From Apricaphanius iberus (taxonomy: Eukaryota > Chordata > Actinopteri > Cyprinodontiformes > Aphaniidae), in assembly GCA_028564705.1 (NCBI GenBank), contig JAPXFQ010001395.1, positions 1 to 64,000 on the forward strand: a stretch of DNA of 64,000 bases, given 5' to 3'. The notes beneath the pieces were generated by a model. The model made no database searches and was not told the origin of the DNA. It saw only the letters and a list, made by a program, of their open reading frames with translations. Both the position numbers and the translations under genes were made by a program. Shown here piece by piece: positions 12,666 to 24,990 of this stretch. Every line of letters starts with the position of its first letter. The stretch's first letter is position 1.

Positions 12666-12669
<4 letters not shown>

Positions 12670-12722
<53 letters not shown>
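12670..12722. repeat. (TA)n microsatellite
   Basis: About 26 TA dinucleotides directly follow the right target duplication of the hAT element. Confidence 0.95.
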
Positions 12723-12725
<3 letters not shown>

Positions 12726-12729
12726 TCAT

Positions 12730-13560
12730 TTATTTTTCAAAGAGGTTTAAAGCCATGCATACCAAAATAGTGAGTTGCGTTGCGTATTTAAGACAACTTC
12801 ACAGGCTTCTGAAGGGTTGAGAGAAGCTGTAAAAACTAGAATAATGCAAACAATCACATTACGTAACATCCGCGAACGTCAGGATTTAACACACCTGGAC
12901 CACTCCATCCGGTTAGGCTGGGAGAGGACGACCGGTCTGTCTGCAATGATGCTGTGATTGATGCTCTGAGACACGATTGAAACGAACTCTCATCAACCTG
13001 CAACCGCGGTGAAACCGGAAGCAGCTTAGTTTTGCATTTCAAAATAATGCGTTGTAGGAACGCATATTTCTACATGCAGTGATGTAATGGGGTTAAGAAA
13101 AAGCTTCTGCAAATGTTTTGGTTATTATTTAATTTGGGAGGTTTACATATACCAAGTGTTTAATTTCATTACAAAATATGTGACTTCATAAGCAGAGTTT
13201 TGGGTTGCTACTTTGGATCCACATCATGTAGCCCAAGGTGCCTAAGTAGCCTATTCCTTTTTCACATTACATAACATTGCATTACAGCGTATTTATGTAA
13301 CACTCGTGGACCAATAAAAAGGTTAGTTTTCTTAACATCGTTGGATGTTCGTCGATTAAAAAAATATGCAAGTGAAAATTATGAATTTGGCTGCATTTTT
13401 GGGAACAACACGAAGCCACTTGACAGGGGACTTATTAAACTAATCATGCATCAATTAACACTTACTTATGTGCTTGTGGCACCAAAGCTCTGCTCCACAC
13501 CCTTCTAAATTTGTACCAGGCTCTTCTTTTTTCTTTCTTTTTTTTTTTTTTTTTTTGCAA
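12730..13560. other. Intergenic, nothing recognised
   Basis: Ends in a poly-T run at about 13539-13556. No supported gene. Confidence 0.35.
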
Positions 13561-13574
13561 TCTACATAAGATTT

Positions 13575-14110
13575 TAAAGGCACTAGGCAAGGCGAGGCAA
13601 TTTGTATAACACACTTTCAACACAAGGCAATTCAAGGTGCTTTACATGATTAAAATTGGAACACAGCATAAATCAATTTGATGATCAAAATACAAAAAAC
13701 GCAATTACAGTAAGACAATAGTCAAGACAATACAACAATGTAAGGACAAGCGGGTAAAAACACAGTTGGTATTCACTAACTTATCTCGCTGAAGAGCTCA
13801 CAGTTCTTAAAAATAAAAACACAAGAAATCTTTTACAGTAATCAAGACTATAATTTGTGTGAAAATTAAAAAGCGAGTAACTAAAAACAGTTACTCATAG
13901 GCGAGTCTAAATAGGTACGTTTTAATTTTAGACTTAAAAGAGTTCAGTGTCTCTGCTGTTTTGCATTCTTCCGGTAGTGCGTTCCAGATATGAGGAGCAT
14001 AGAAACTGAAAGCAGCTTCTCCATGTTTGGTTCTGGTTCTGGGGACGATCAGTAGACTAGAGCTGGAGGACCTGAGTGATCTGGATGCTTTGTACCACGA
14101 TAAAATAACT
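13575..14110 (-). repeat. Degenerate teleost interspersed repeat, LINE 3'-region type
   Basis: AAGGCGAGGCAATTTGTATA (about 13588-13607) and CAAGGCAATTCAAGGTGCTT (about 13623-13642), followed by TTCCGGTAGTGCGTTCCAGA (about 13969-13988), recall a very common fish repeat. No intact coding sequence. Strand and class are from memory of the family, not from an alignment. Confidence 0.5.
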
Positions 14111-14593
14111 TTCTAATCTAAAAAGGCTTCTATGAAAGTTAAATATGAATGCCCTTTACATTTAAACGCTGTATTTCAATCATAACCTTCCTTTTCCGTA
14201 ATGAGAAATCATATACATTGTTTTCATTGGAATTCAACCGCACCAGTAGGCCTAATATGTCAATTAAGTTTGAAGTTTGGGGATCCCAATAGTTACGTTG
14301 CAGGACGCCACATTTTCTTTGAAAACTGGCAGTTCATTAATAAAACTATTTTCTGTTTGAAAAACAGTTCCTCGACCACATATTAACAGTACCTTTTGTT
14401 TTCATAAGCCTGTTTTTATTAGTAATTCATAGCAAACTGATTTGTGGAGGAGATATTAAATTCACATTTTTTGTTTTCTATTATAAACCTTATATCGTGT
14501 TGTGCAATTCAACCAAACAGATATAGTTCAAAGATATTAGTAACTGTTTCTATAGAGGAAAAATCAGATAACGGCTTCTTTATACAACAGGCT

Positions 14594-14601
14594 TATATAA
14601 G
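14594..14601 (+). promoter_or_regulatory. Candidate TATA box of gene 1
   Basis: TATATAAG lies 275 bases before the first coding ATG (14869). A start site about 30 bases downstream would give a 5' leader of roughly 245 bases with no intervening exon needed. No other motif is convincing. Confidence 0.4.
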
Positions 14602-14868
14602 TGAACAGCGGTCTAAGCAGCCCAGTAAGTTCAAGAGGAATTTTATTTTGAAAAACCTGCCGTACGGAAGTTAAAGTGTTTCATATGTCCAGCTTGCCAC
14701 AGGTGGGTCTCGCAGAAAGATAATTACCAACCAGAGGATTGGGAACTTTGGGAAGGCGGCGATGTGTTTTAATGCGAGAAAGCTCTGGTTTTCCGTGGAA
14801 TAACGAACACCTGGGGGATAATATTCTGCTCTAAAATCGAAAATATTGTGTTAAAACAAGTTTAGGAC

Positions 14869-17800
14869 ATGAGAGGAGAAACAGCCGTGGTAAGGTTTTC
14901 TCTTTTTTTTTTAAATCGATATCTTTATTGCAATGCCTATGTGTTTTTATCAAAAAGAGAACAAAAAAACGGATTTAGTTTCATAAGCCTGTTCATGTTT
15001 GTAGTCAGAACACAAATAACACAAAAAAATAATATATATAGGCTATACCAACCTCCCACTCCCTTCTTTTTTATTTATTTATTCGTAACTGTTGTGCTTT
15101 TTCATTTTTTTTTAATTTAAAAACCCCCAAAACAATAAAGGAGAATGGCGTGGAAGTGGGTGAACATGGAGGACCAGCGGTACCAACTACTTCAGTGGAG
15201 AGGCGAGCTGTGAGTCCTTTACATTTATTTATTTTTAACATCAAAAATATGCATAAAATTTGGCTCCGCTTGTAGATTTTGCCTCTAAAATAATGACATT
15301 ACAATAAATCCTCATCATTTTTTTCTTAAATGGGATGCAAACCTATACTGGCAGATTCGGGTAAAACATTAATTTTCAGATATACAGCACCTTTTCATTG
15401 CAGTAGTTTTATTTTAGGTATCATGTGTTGTTTGTCCTGACAAACAAGCTGCAGTGCCAAACCCTAACTTGCATGGCAGCTGTTTGCAAATTCCTTCAGT
15501 CTTGTATGCTGAGAGCAAAATGAATGTAAAAACAGGTTTACTCAATATTAAAATGGAGTTATTGAAGTAAAAGCATTCTGACAATAAAAAAGTATCGACT
15601 ACAGATGTTTGATTTTAGGTCCATAGAACAGATTTACTCATTATTTGGAGAAACGTGTTCTCGGTATGAGCTCAACTAGTACACATTTTGATAACTGTAG
15701 GCTTCTTTGCAATTTAGAATTTAATTCAAGTATTTTCCAAGTGAATACAATTTTTATCTCCAAACTTTTTCCGTCCACTTTTCTAAACCTCAATATGTCC
15801 ATTTGTTTATATATTAATCCGTTACTTCAATAAACAAGAATACTTAAATGTAGTTCACTTTAAGATTCTTTATTAGTTTTTGTTTTATTTATTTTTTTTT
15901 AATTGGGCTAAAGTTGGTTCTGAACATTTGAATCCAGTTAAGTGTGGAATTTTGATGAAAATGTGTCTAAAACGTAAAAGAGATGACACTTGTTAGCTGA
16001 AATATTTACATTCACTCTTCTGTTTACAACAGTTTCAATATTGGCATCATTTTCAGTACTTTCATCTAGTTTTTCAGGTTGTTGTCTCTCTTTGTGTTTT
16101 CATTGTTTCTAGAGCAGATCAAGCCAAGAGTCAGTTCAGCAATGTTGGAAAACAAATGTTTAATTTATATACTCTTGGGGAAGAAAAATCATCAGCAAAA
16201 GTTGAAATGATGTAAAAATCCTATAATCTAATGTTCCGGCTGTTTCTATTTAGATACTTTCTTAGTTGAGGCGTGTACATGATAAAAGCAAGACCTCTCC
16301 CTTCTTCAAAGGTTGGAGGACTTGACAAATTGGTGGTGTGTCAAATACCTGTTTGCCCCACTGTATTAAAATATATGCTGGGAAGTCGAATCCTAAAGAG
16401 AAGCAATAATTACATGATCACCATAGTTAAAGTAAAAGTAAATCATAAGAAATGTTATGTATACTCAATGATTTGTCTCTGCAGAGCATTGCAACTTTAC
16501 AGAATATGCTGAGAAAGGCTTCTCATGACTCCTCTCATCAACACTACAGTGTAAGTACAAATGTATATCAGAAATCAGAGCCAGTGTCAGATGGAGTGTT
16601 GTAAATGTAAACTTTATTTGAATTTTTTTTTTTCTTAACCGTAAAATTTTAACACGGTGATGGAAAATATGGTAAAAAAAAAATTAGTAAAATGTCGGAC
16701 CATACAAAAACAACTTTTTTCTGCATTTTAATGTGTTTGGAGATAAGTAGAATCGTTCGTTTTCTTCAATCATGTAGCCAAGAGGATAAATCTCAGCAGT
16801 GAGAGCAGAACCGCTTGGTGTTGCCCGTTCATTTGGAAACGATTATTCTGGTTATGTCCAAACCAATTCAACTGGTTTCCCATGAATCCAGCTGTGGATT
16901 TCAGGATGTTTTAGCTTTGCCTGGTCTGGGCCTCAGAAGAGGTGAAAACCTGAGATGCACGTCACATTTGACGGACCCCAGGTTATGTGTTATGGTCAAT
17001 CACTAAACTTGTGGAACAAAAAAAGTTAATAATGTCCTGAGGGATTTGAGCTACTTGGTTCTGAAAAGTTGCATCTGAACACGCCTTTAGAAGAATTTCC
17101 TTTCAACAAACTAGTCCAAAGTGTTGACGTTTAGCTGTATTTTCACAGCAAGATGTGTAACGGAATGCAAACTGGGCATTTTGATGGAAACGCCTAAACG
17201 ATTCTCTGAAGCATGGTGGTGGAGAGCTGATGGTTTGGGCTCAAGTTTGGTGAAGTGAACCAATTACAGCTCAGATCTCAAAATAACGGAAATGCTTTAA
17301 TTTGGATTTTAAGAAAAGCTCTAATCTAAATGTCCACAAATAAAAATCTTTTTTTTATTTTTTTATATTTCTTCTTAAAATTTTCAGGCTGATATTCGTT
17401 AGAAGAGACTGCAGTTGAACAGGCTTTTAGATAATACTGAAAACTAGGAATGCAACGACACCACTTTTTCAGATTGATACAATACCGATACTTGGATCTT
17501 AGAACCTGCTAATACAGAGTACCAATACTGATACTTTCACCACACAAAAAAATGGAAATAATTGGAAGACGACCACTGCGTATCTGGTTCTCTGTTCTAG
17601 ATCTGATGCTGTAGGTGTAGATTAATGTGCATCCCTTTTAAGGTGCATGAAGAGTTGATGTAAAGTAGTAAATGCAACTATAAAACATCTTCACACACGA
17701 ACTTTAAAAAATAATTTATTATAATCTATTTGTTAATTAAATCCAGGGAATTGACTGATTGCATATCATTGCATTAGGTTCAAGCATGGTATCTCAAATC

Positions 17801-20800
17801 TTCCAGAAACTGTAATCTCCACACAGCAGCTCTTGCCTCCCAACAAACAAACAAACTTGCTTGTTGGACAGAAGCTTTTTAATATCACAGGTTTGGCTGC
17901 ATATGTTACTCTAAATATATTTACTGTATGAGATGTTCTTGATGGTGACGGATCAGAAGCTTCTGTGGAAAATTTCACAGCAGGATTCAAACAGGAAAAA
18001 GTTAGAAGTAAAAAAAAAACGTAGCTCTGTCAGGTGCAACATTCCACATGTTCATCATGCAAGACATGCGAGACACATGACTCCATATTTCCCCCATCGA
18101 TGAGCTTGGTTACACCTGCGGCTTTTGCTCCTCAGGGAGGTGAATGGTCAGCGGCTGCAAAAGTGGACAGCCAGCCAATTGGACAGGTGAGAGGACACAA
18201 GATGCAACCAACTGTTGATCCCAGGATATGTTTGCTTATCATTGATGTTGCTGGTATTAGAGCAATATAACAGTTTAGGATAATGCCGCTGTGTAGAAGT
18301 GGCTGATATGCGATCCTCTTTGATTTAGTGGAACCTGGAAGTGTGTCTTTCCAGCTTCAGTTGTAGGTGTGTCTGTCATGTGGCTGTCTGTCTAGAATTT
18401 TCTGTGCAGCAGCGTCACTCTTGTTGTGATTAAGGCCATAGTGACGCGAGACGAGACTCACCAGCACCTTCCAGTTCCATTCACTTTGAAATGCATGTTT
18501 GTTCTGGTATATATCGCCAGTTCTGGATGATGAAGAATATTCAAAGCTATAAAAAGAGCTCATAGTTTAGTCATTTCCTTCCTCCAAGCCCTCAGGCTCA
18601 TTGTTTGAATGATTGCTTCTCAGAGTTGAGCGGCTTTAGCAGGATATTATTAAATGTTGCAATCTTGTTTCTTGAAATAGAATGGAAACCCTGCAGATTT
18701 GATCAAAACAAACCCTTTCTATGCACATCACAAGGTATGTACTCTGCCCAATGACGGAATTAACTGCTTCTACTGAAAACATCTCCCATAAAGTTGTGTT
18801 CTATGTCTAGGAATCACCCAACAAAACTAATGGAACTTCATTGCAAGCGGAGGTTGATCCCATCTTCCTACTCCCTTCTAAATTACTAGACTCTCCTAAG
18901 GACCTTGGTTATGGAACTAAAAAAACAAACAATGGAGCAAAACTTTCTCAACATCTCAACGTGCCTCAGAAATACGACCCTAAGGATGATCTCTTCCGCC
19001 CGTCGTCTCTGAGCATCGGTGTTGATGCCAATGAGGATTTTCAGGATTTGGCTCGAACAGATACGTTCTCTAAACTTGTACAGAGGAATGGCTCGGACGT
19101 CGTAGCAGATGGTGTACACGGGTTGTTCGGATCATCAAACAAAGGGACTGGTTTGATCCGCACGCCACAAGCTGTGGCAACAAACCCATTTCATAAAACT
19201 ACGGCCTCAGAAGCAGATTTGTTTCCGAGTAAAGATGAGGAACTCTTTTATGTGAAAGGAACCAGAGGAGACACCCCCACTACAGACAATGACACACCCG
19301 GCCGGTCTTTCAAGGAAAACTTCGACATATTTTCATCATCATCCACAAATGCAATCGATCCATTCCCTAGTCCGCTTCAAAGGAGTTCACTCAACGTGTC
19401 CAGTTTGGATGATCCTTTCAGCCCGACCCCCATTAAGCAGTATAATCATCTCCAGAATGGTTCCAGAAGCACCAAAGGGGACGAGGACGTATTTGCGACC
19501 CCCTCCAGGACAACTTTCTCTTCACCTTCAAACGACAGTCCACTTGCATCAGTAGATCTAAACAAGAAAATGCCACCAAAACTTCCTCCAAAGCCTCCAA
19601 ACAAGCCAAGAGATCTTCTGACCACGCGTCAGGGACCCAAAGAGGACATTCTTCAGCCGAGCCCCTCCAGTCAGACCAGCAGTCTGTCCTTCTCGCCCAG
19701 CGTTTCTCCAGCTGATATGAATCACGTACGTAACCCTTATTTCAAACGACAAGAATACAATCTTTAAGGCCTCTATAAAGTCATTTGTTGTACAGGTGCA
19801 GACTTTCAAACGTCCACCGAGACCCCTTCCTCGAGCTCGGCGCCCCAAGGCAGAGAAGCCCCCAACACCAGACAGACCTCAACCCCCAGTATTCCCTGTA
19901 AGGGTATGGGCCGTGCTGAATGTAATCATGCACACAGTTGGGATTGTTTAAACTATCTTTGTCTTTCCTCTAAACTCTTAGACTGAACCCGAACCAGAAG
20001 TGCCTGAACAACATGTTGAGGCGGAAGTACCAAAACCTCCCCCGAAACCAGTCTTCAATCTTCTCCCCAAGCCAGTCCCTCCCCCCAAATCAAAGAAGCC
20101 GGTATGTAGGGTTGTTTTTTAATGTAGTGTATGAATCGTTATTTTTTTATTGATATGGAATCAGTCTTTTCTTACATTGTTGTAAAGAAAAAATGCAATT
20201 CATTGTCAAACCATAATTCAGCTCCATCTGACTTGAAAACTAGAAATATCATATATTAATGTAGGACTAATGACTGCGTGTCGTTCATACAGTGAATCCA
20301 TGTTCTACTGTATATTGCAACTCCAGTGGCATGTACTGTATGTGAATAATGTGTCAATAGCAGAAATGTAATCGTGTCATTTCTTCTCTGCTTCTTCTTA
20401 TTTGCTTAAGTAATCTTTTAACAGTGCATACTTGTCAGGTTTTGTACACCGGATAGAAAACGGCTTACTGTTGTTAAATAAACGTTTGTTTTACAGGAGA
20501 GTAAACCTTTGGAACCAAACACCAACCCCTTATTGGACAGGTGTGTTGAAGCTGGGAGAATGTTCCACACAGACTTTAAAGTAGAACATTTCCGTCTGTT
20601 AGATGCTGTAAAATCACATTTTGGTGAGAATCGAAAATATGACACATGTTCTAAACACAAAGCTGTAATTTTTTGGGTGTAATTTACATTTTAGGCTGTG
20701 TTTGAGCTCGGGGTTTTGAGTCAGCAGTGAATGATAACGTTAGTCAGTGGTATTTAATTTACCCTGGTCAATTGTTTCCTAATAGAGAGGCCTGATGTAA

Positions 20801-23800
20801 GCAAGACTGTTTATATTCCTGTTCTTGTTCCAGCTGGTTGCTAGCTTGTTTTTACTTTCTCTTCTGAATGATCGTGGTGGTCAGTAGTGAAACATGTGAT
20901 CATCTGGTTGTTTGAGCCGGTCATTATCTCTAGGAGGTCTGTTTCAGACAAATACATGTATTATTACACGCTTAACAAATCTGAGGACAGCAGGACAGGG
21001 CTGTATGAATGTGACCATAGAAATTCTTACCAGATCAACTGATGCCTGTGAGGGAATAATTTATTTATCCAGACATGTTATTTCCTGATCTGTTTTCTGA
21101 TGTAGCAACAAATGTTTAATTTTATTTTTTTTCCTAAAAAAAAATCAGGAACACTGTGTGGAAGATTGGCCTGAAGACAGTCCTGAGCTGGACCCAGATT
21201 TTAAGCCAGTAAGATAACAAATCTAAAATCAATATTTTTTTTTCTTTTTACAACAGATTAAAGATTATAATTCCTTGACATTTTTTTTTTTTTTTTTTTT
21301 TTTTTTTAGTCTGGAAAATTTAAACTACGGAGAGAGTCAATGAAGGTCAGAGTTGGTTCGGTTTCTTCTCAGCTTTGCTCATTTTTAAGCAGAGAAAAGC
21401 AGCTGAAGATGTAAAAACTCTGTTTTTAGGCAAAGATGGAATCGGATGGAGGAAGCAGTGAAGATCCTGATGGTACCTTTGGTCACATTAAGGTAGAATC
21501 CTAAGGCCCCCCCCCCCCCCCCCCCCCCCCCCCTCTTCATATTCATTAGCTATAGCTGTAGCTTCACTTACACTGAACATTCTACAGAAAAAGGACAAGA
21601 AACTGCGGATGTCGCTGCTATCCAGAAGAAGCTCAAAGGTAAATCTGATCTAAGAACATTTTATTTTAATATCTTTAGCCTTGTTTTTAAAATGAAAATG
21701 ACCTTGACATTGTAGGAGAAGTTTTCTGATGATATGATGGAGGGAAAGAGTAACACACTACCTCTCCAAAAACCACCCAAGGTAAAATTCCCAACAGCAT
21801 TTTCAGGTTTCTCTTCCCTTTTTTAATGCTAAGAGGTGTTTAAACGGGTTATCTTAACATGGCTTCTGTTTTGCAGGAGTTTGGTTCAAATGGCCATATT
21901 TCCATAGGAGACGATGAAGAGCTTTATGACTTGGACTATAAAGTATGTTTTGTCCCCTAACATGACCAAATCTGGTTAGAAACACAATTGATTAATAGGT
22001 TTTATAATGAATTTCATGTCTGCAGAAAAAACCTTCAAAGACCACGGTCAACAAACTGTTTCGAAGAGCTTCTGTCGCTTCCACGACGTATGAAGGCAAG
22101 CAAATGAACGGGCATTTACCACAACACTCACAGGTAGGCTAAAGTGCAACTCACCCCAAAATCAAATTTTTGTAGTTGATTAACTGTAGAAGTGAGTCTA
22201 TTATAGCCCTATCTACATGCCTGGTCATTATTTTATGTATTTTAGTTAAACTATTAATCTTGTACCAAAAACCATTAGTTTAGTGTCCCAAGTGGTTAAA
22301 CAATTGCACTACACTGGAATTCAGTAAAATTGGAATCCTGCTTTGCTAACTGCTCAGCTCGGGTTTCTGACGTAGGCTTTGATTAGTGACATCAGTCCGC
22401 CATAGTGGGGTATAAAACGTGTGGTATCAGCCACACCTCCCTAGCGAGTAGCCATGAACTGTCTGCAGCCCCAATTCTCTCATAACCTGGGTGCTCCGTT
22501 ATGCAGGTGGTTACACCTACTTACTGACATTTCCTCATTGCCTATGATATAGGTAATAACTGGTGTATCAGTAAATGGGAAATAAAATCTGGGCTAAGAG
22601 TTCATTTTTAATGCAATAATTGTGAACTTCATCCCCCCCGCGTTTTTCCTGGTCCGCCAGGCAACGCCTCCTTTTGAGACGTTTTTCAAAAATAAATGTG
22701 GGCGGGGTTATACTCTGGTGGGGGGGTGAGTTACTCTTTAAGGAAGCTATTTATAGTTTGGCTGAGGGATTTAATCCAGTTTTTTCTTACAAGCCTTCCA
22801 GTCAGACTTCTATAATAAAAGTAAACGGATGTGTGAATGTATCAGTCGTTGCGTTCACATGCAGTAGGAGAAAACTTAATTATTAGCTTGGTCCGACTGA
22901 ATTCTGACCTTTGATGAACCTTTGAATGCATGTCCGGCTGTAGTCAAACCGTACCGTTCTTCTCTTAATCGAGCTAACACACCCTGATGATGTGGTTAGA
23001 AACTGATTTTCTTTGCATGTAAACAGTAACACAGCTTAGCAGAGCTATCAGCATCCTGGGCACTCAACCTTCCAGTGGCTATACCATGGAAATGGGTATA
23101 ACCACGGCAAATTGAGCAACAACACTGTAACACAATCAAACAGTAGCATACTTACAAAGTATTCTGCGCTGTAGCGTTGTTGGCATGCATTTCTTCACTC
23201 ATTGTGCACATCCTGGTTTTACTCTGTCTGCTTCACTGCTGCCAGCATTTGTTTAGTGTCTGACGCTCTAGGTCGGGAAGAACGCCAACATGAAAGGTGT
23301 GTGTTGCCCCCAAGCGTCGCAGAGTCAAACACACTTGATTTTATTTGATTTTCTGAGTGACATGTAGACTGGTCAAGCTATTAACTTGATTTCAATGTGC
23401 TTGTAAACATGCTCAAATATTTTCTGAAACAGGACAGTGACCTTGATAAGAAAAGCAGCAAGAGGAAAAGCACCATCGTACGTCGACAGTCGGAGGTAAA
23501 TGTTGGGTCTGATTCTCTTACCGGAAAAAAGAGTTGAGAATTGTTGAGAAAAGTTCAATTATCTAATTGTTAAGGCAGATGAAAGATGTCAGTATACAGT
23601 GCTTTAAATGCATCATGGAACAATCTAATTGGCTAGTCGTTGAGGGTGTCTCCAGCGCCTCTTACCAGGTCTCTAGTTTCAGTCCATTTTCCTTGATTTC
23701 TACTTTGCTCGGACAGGTCTCAGGTTGCTCTCTGAAATACAAAGTTGGCGCTCTTCTATTCATCTCCATAAACCAGTATGTTAACATTCCTGAGTCCTGC

Positions 23801-24958
23801 TTCTTTACCTGAATATACAACAGCTCTCCTATGTTGTTTCTAACAAATGTGTGGTCACATAGCACTTGGTGAACAACGTCCCCATTGTGGAAGTGGTCTG
23901 CATTAGATCACACTATATGTTAAAATCCCAGTTAAGAATTGTATACATTAAATGATGCTGCAAACACACCAATTTAGCCTTGTAACAGAAAAATGACATA
24001 CCATCAACAATGTATAGAAATAGGTATTGAATAGATCATTTAATATGCATTTCACTTAATTAAATTATGTTTAATGCAGAAAAACAGTAGCTCAGGTTTT
24101 CAAAACACACATGAAAGAGATGGGTGTGTACATATATGTATAGGTGTTTGTGTGTATATATGTACGTATATATATATTTTTTCATCAGGTTTTACTGTTT
24201 AAACTTAAAGCAACAATTTTTCAGGGCTCCATGTTGGATGAAAGGGATTATGAAGAGAAAGGAAGCAGTCGGCAGGTTGTCAGATGTTTTCTTTTAGAAA
24301 AATTGGACAATTTCAACATACTTTTAAATATCCGACAGAACCTTGAATGATCTCTGCCTTTTATATTAAGCTGTATCTGTTTTCCCTAGAGGAGGAATAG
24401 CAAGGTGAAAATCAAGTTTGTGCCACAAAGAGGATTTGCCATATCTTTAGAAAAGGTAGAAAACACCTGCTCTACTGATTGCATTGCTTTTCAAACAAAA
24501 AAAACAAAAAAGACTTCATTTCACCTTAATCTCCTTTCAAATTCTTTCTTTTCTACAGCCACATGATGAACCAAAAGGAGCTTATGGATATACTCCTCGC
24601 AAGGACTCAAAGGTATGACTGACACTTGTCAATTGAGGATTTGCTTATACTGTTTGTGTCATGAACTGGACTGGGCCACATGTTTGGGATGTTTTCACCC
24701 ACACAGCACAAATCGTTTGAGGATTGTGGCGCCCATGGCTACACACCTCGTGACAAGTTACAGGTAACAATCAGTTTAACCAACAACAACCTGCACAATC
24801 TGGCTCTGATGTGAGGGTAGATATGATGCCCAATTAAGATAATATAGTCTGATATTTTTGGTCCATTTCCCAGAGTTTACAGTGCTTTGCCGTGGTACTC
24901 AAACCCGTTAAGATGCTTCACGTTTCTTGGGACAGTTAAATAATTATAATATATATAC

Positions 24959-24990
<32 letters not shown>

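Noticed and set aside
17440..17560. hAT terminal sequence (GAATGCAACGACACCACTTT, CAATACCGATACTTGGATCT)
   Set aside because: Only one end is present and no duplication or inverse end was found, so no element is called.
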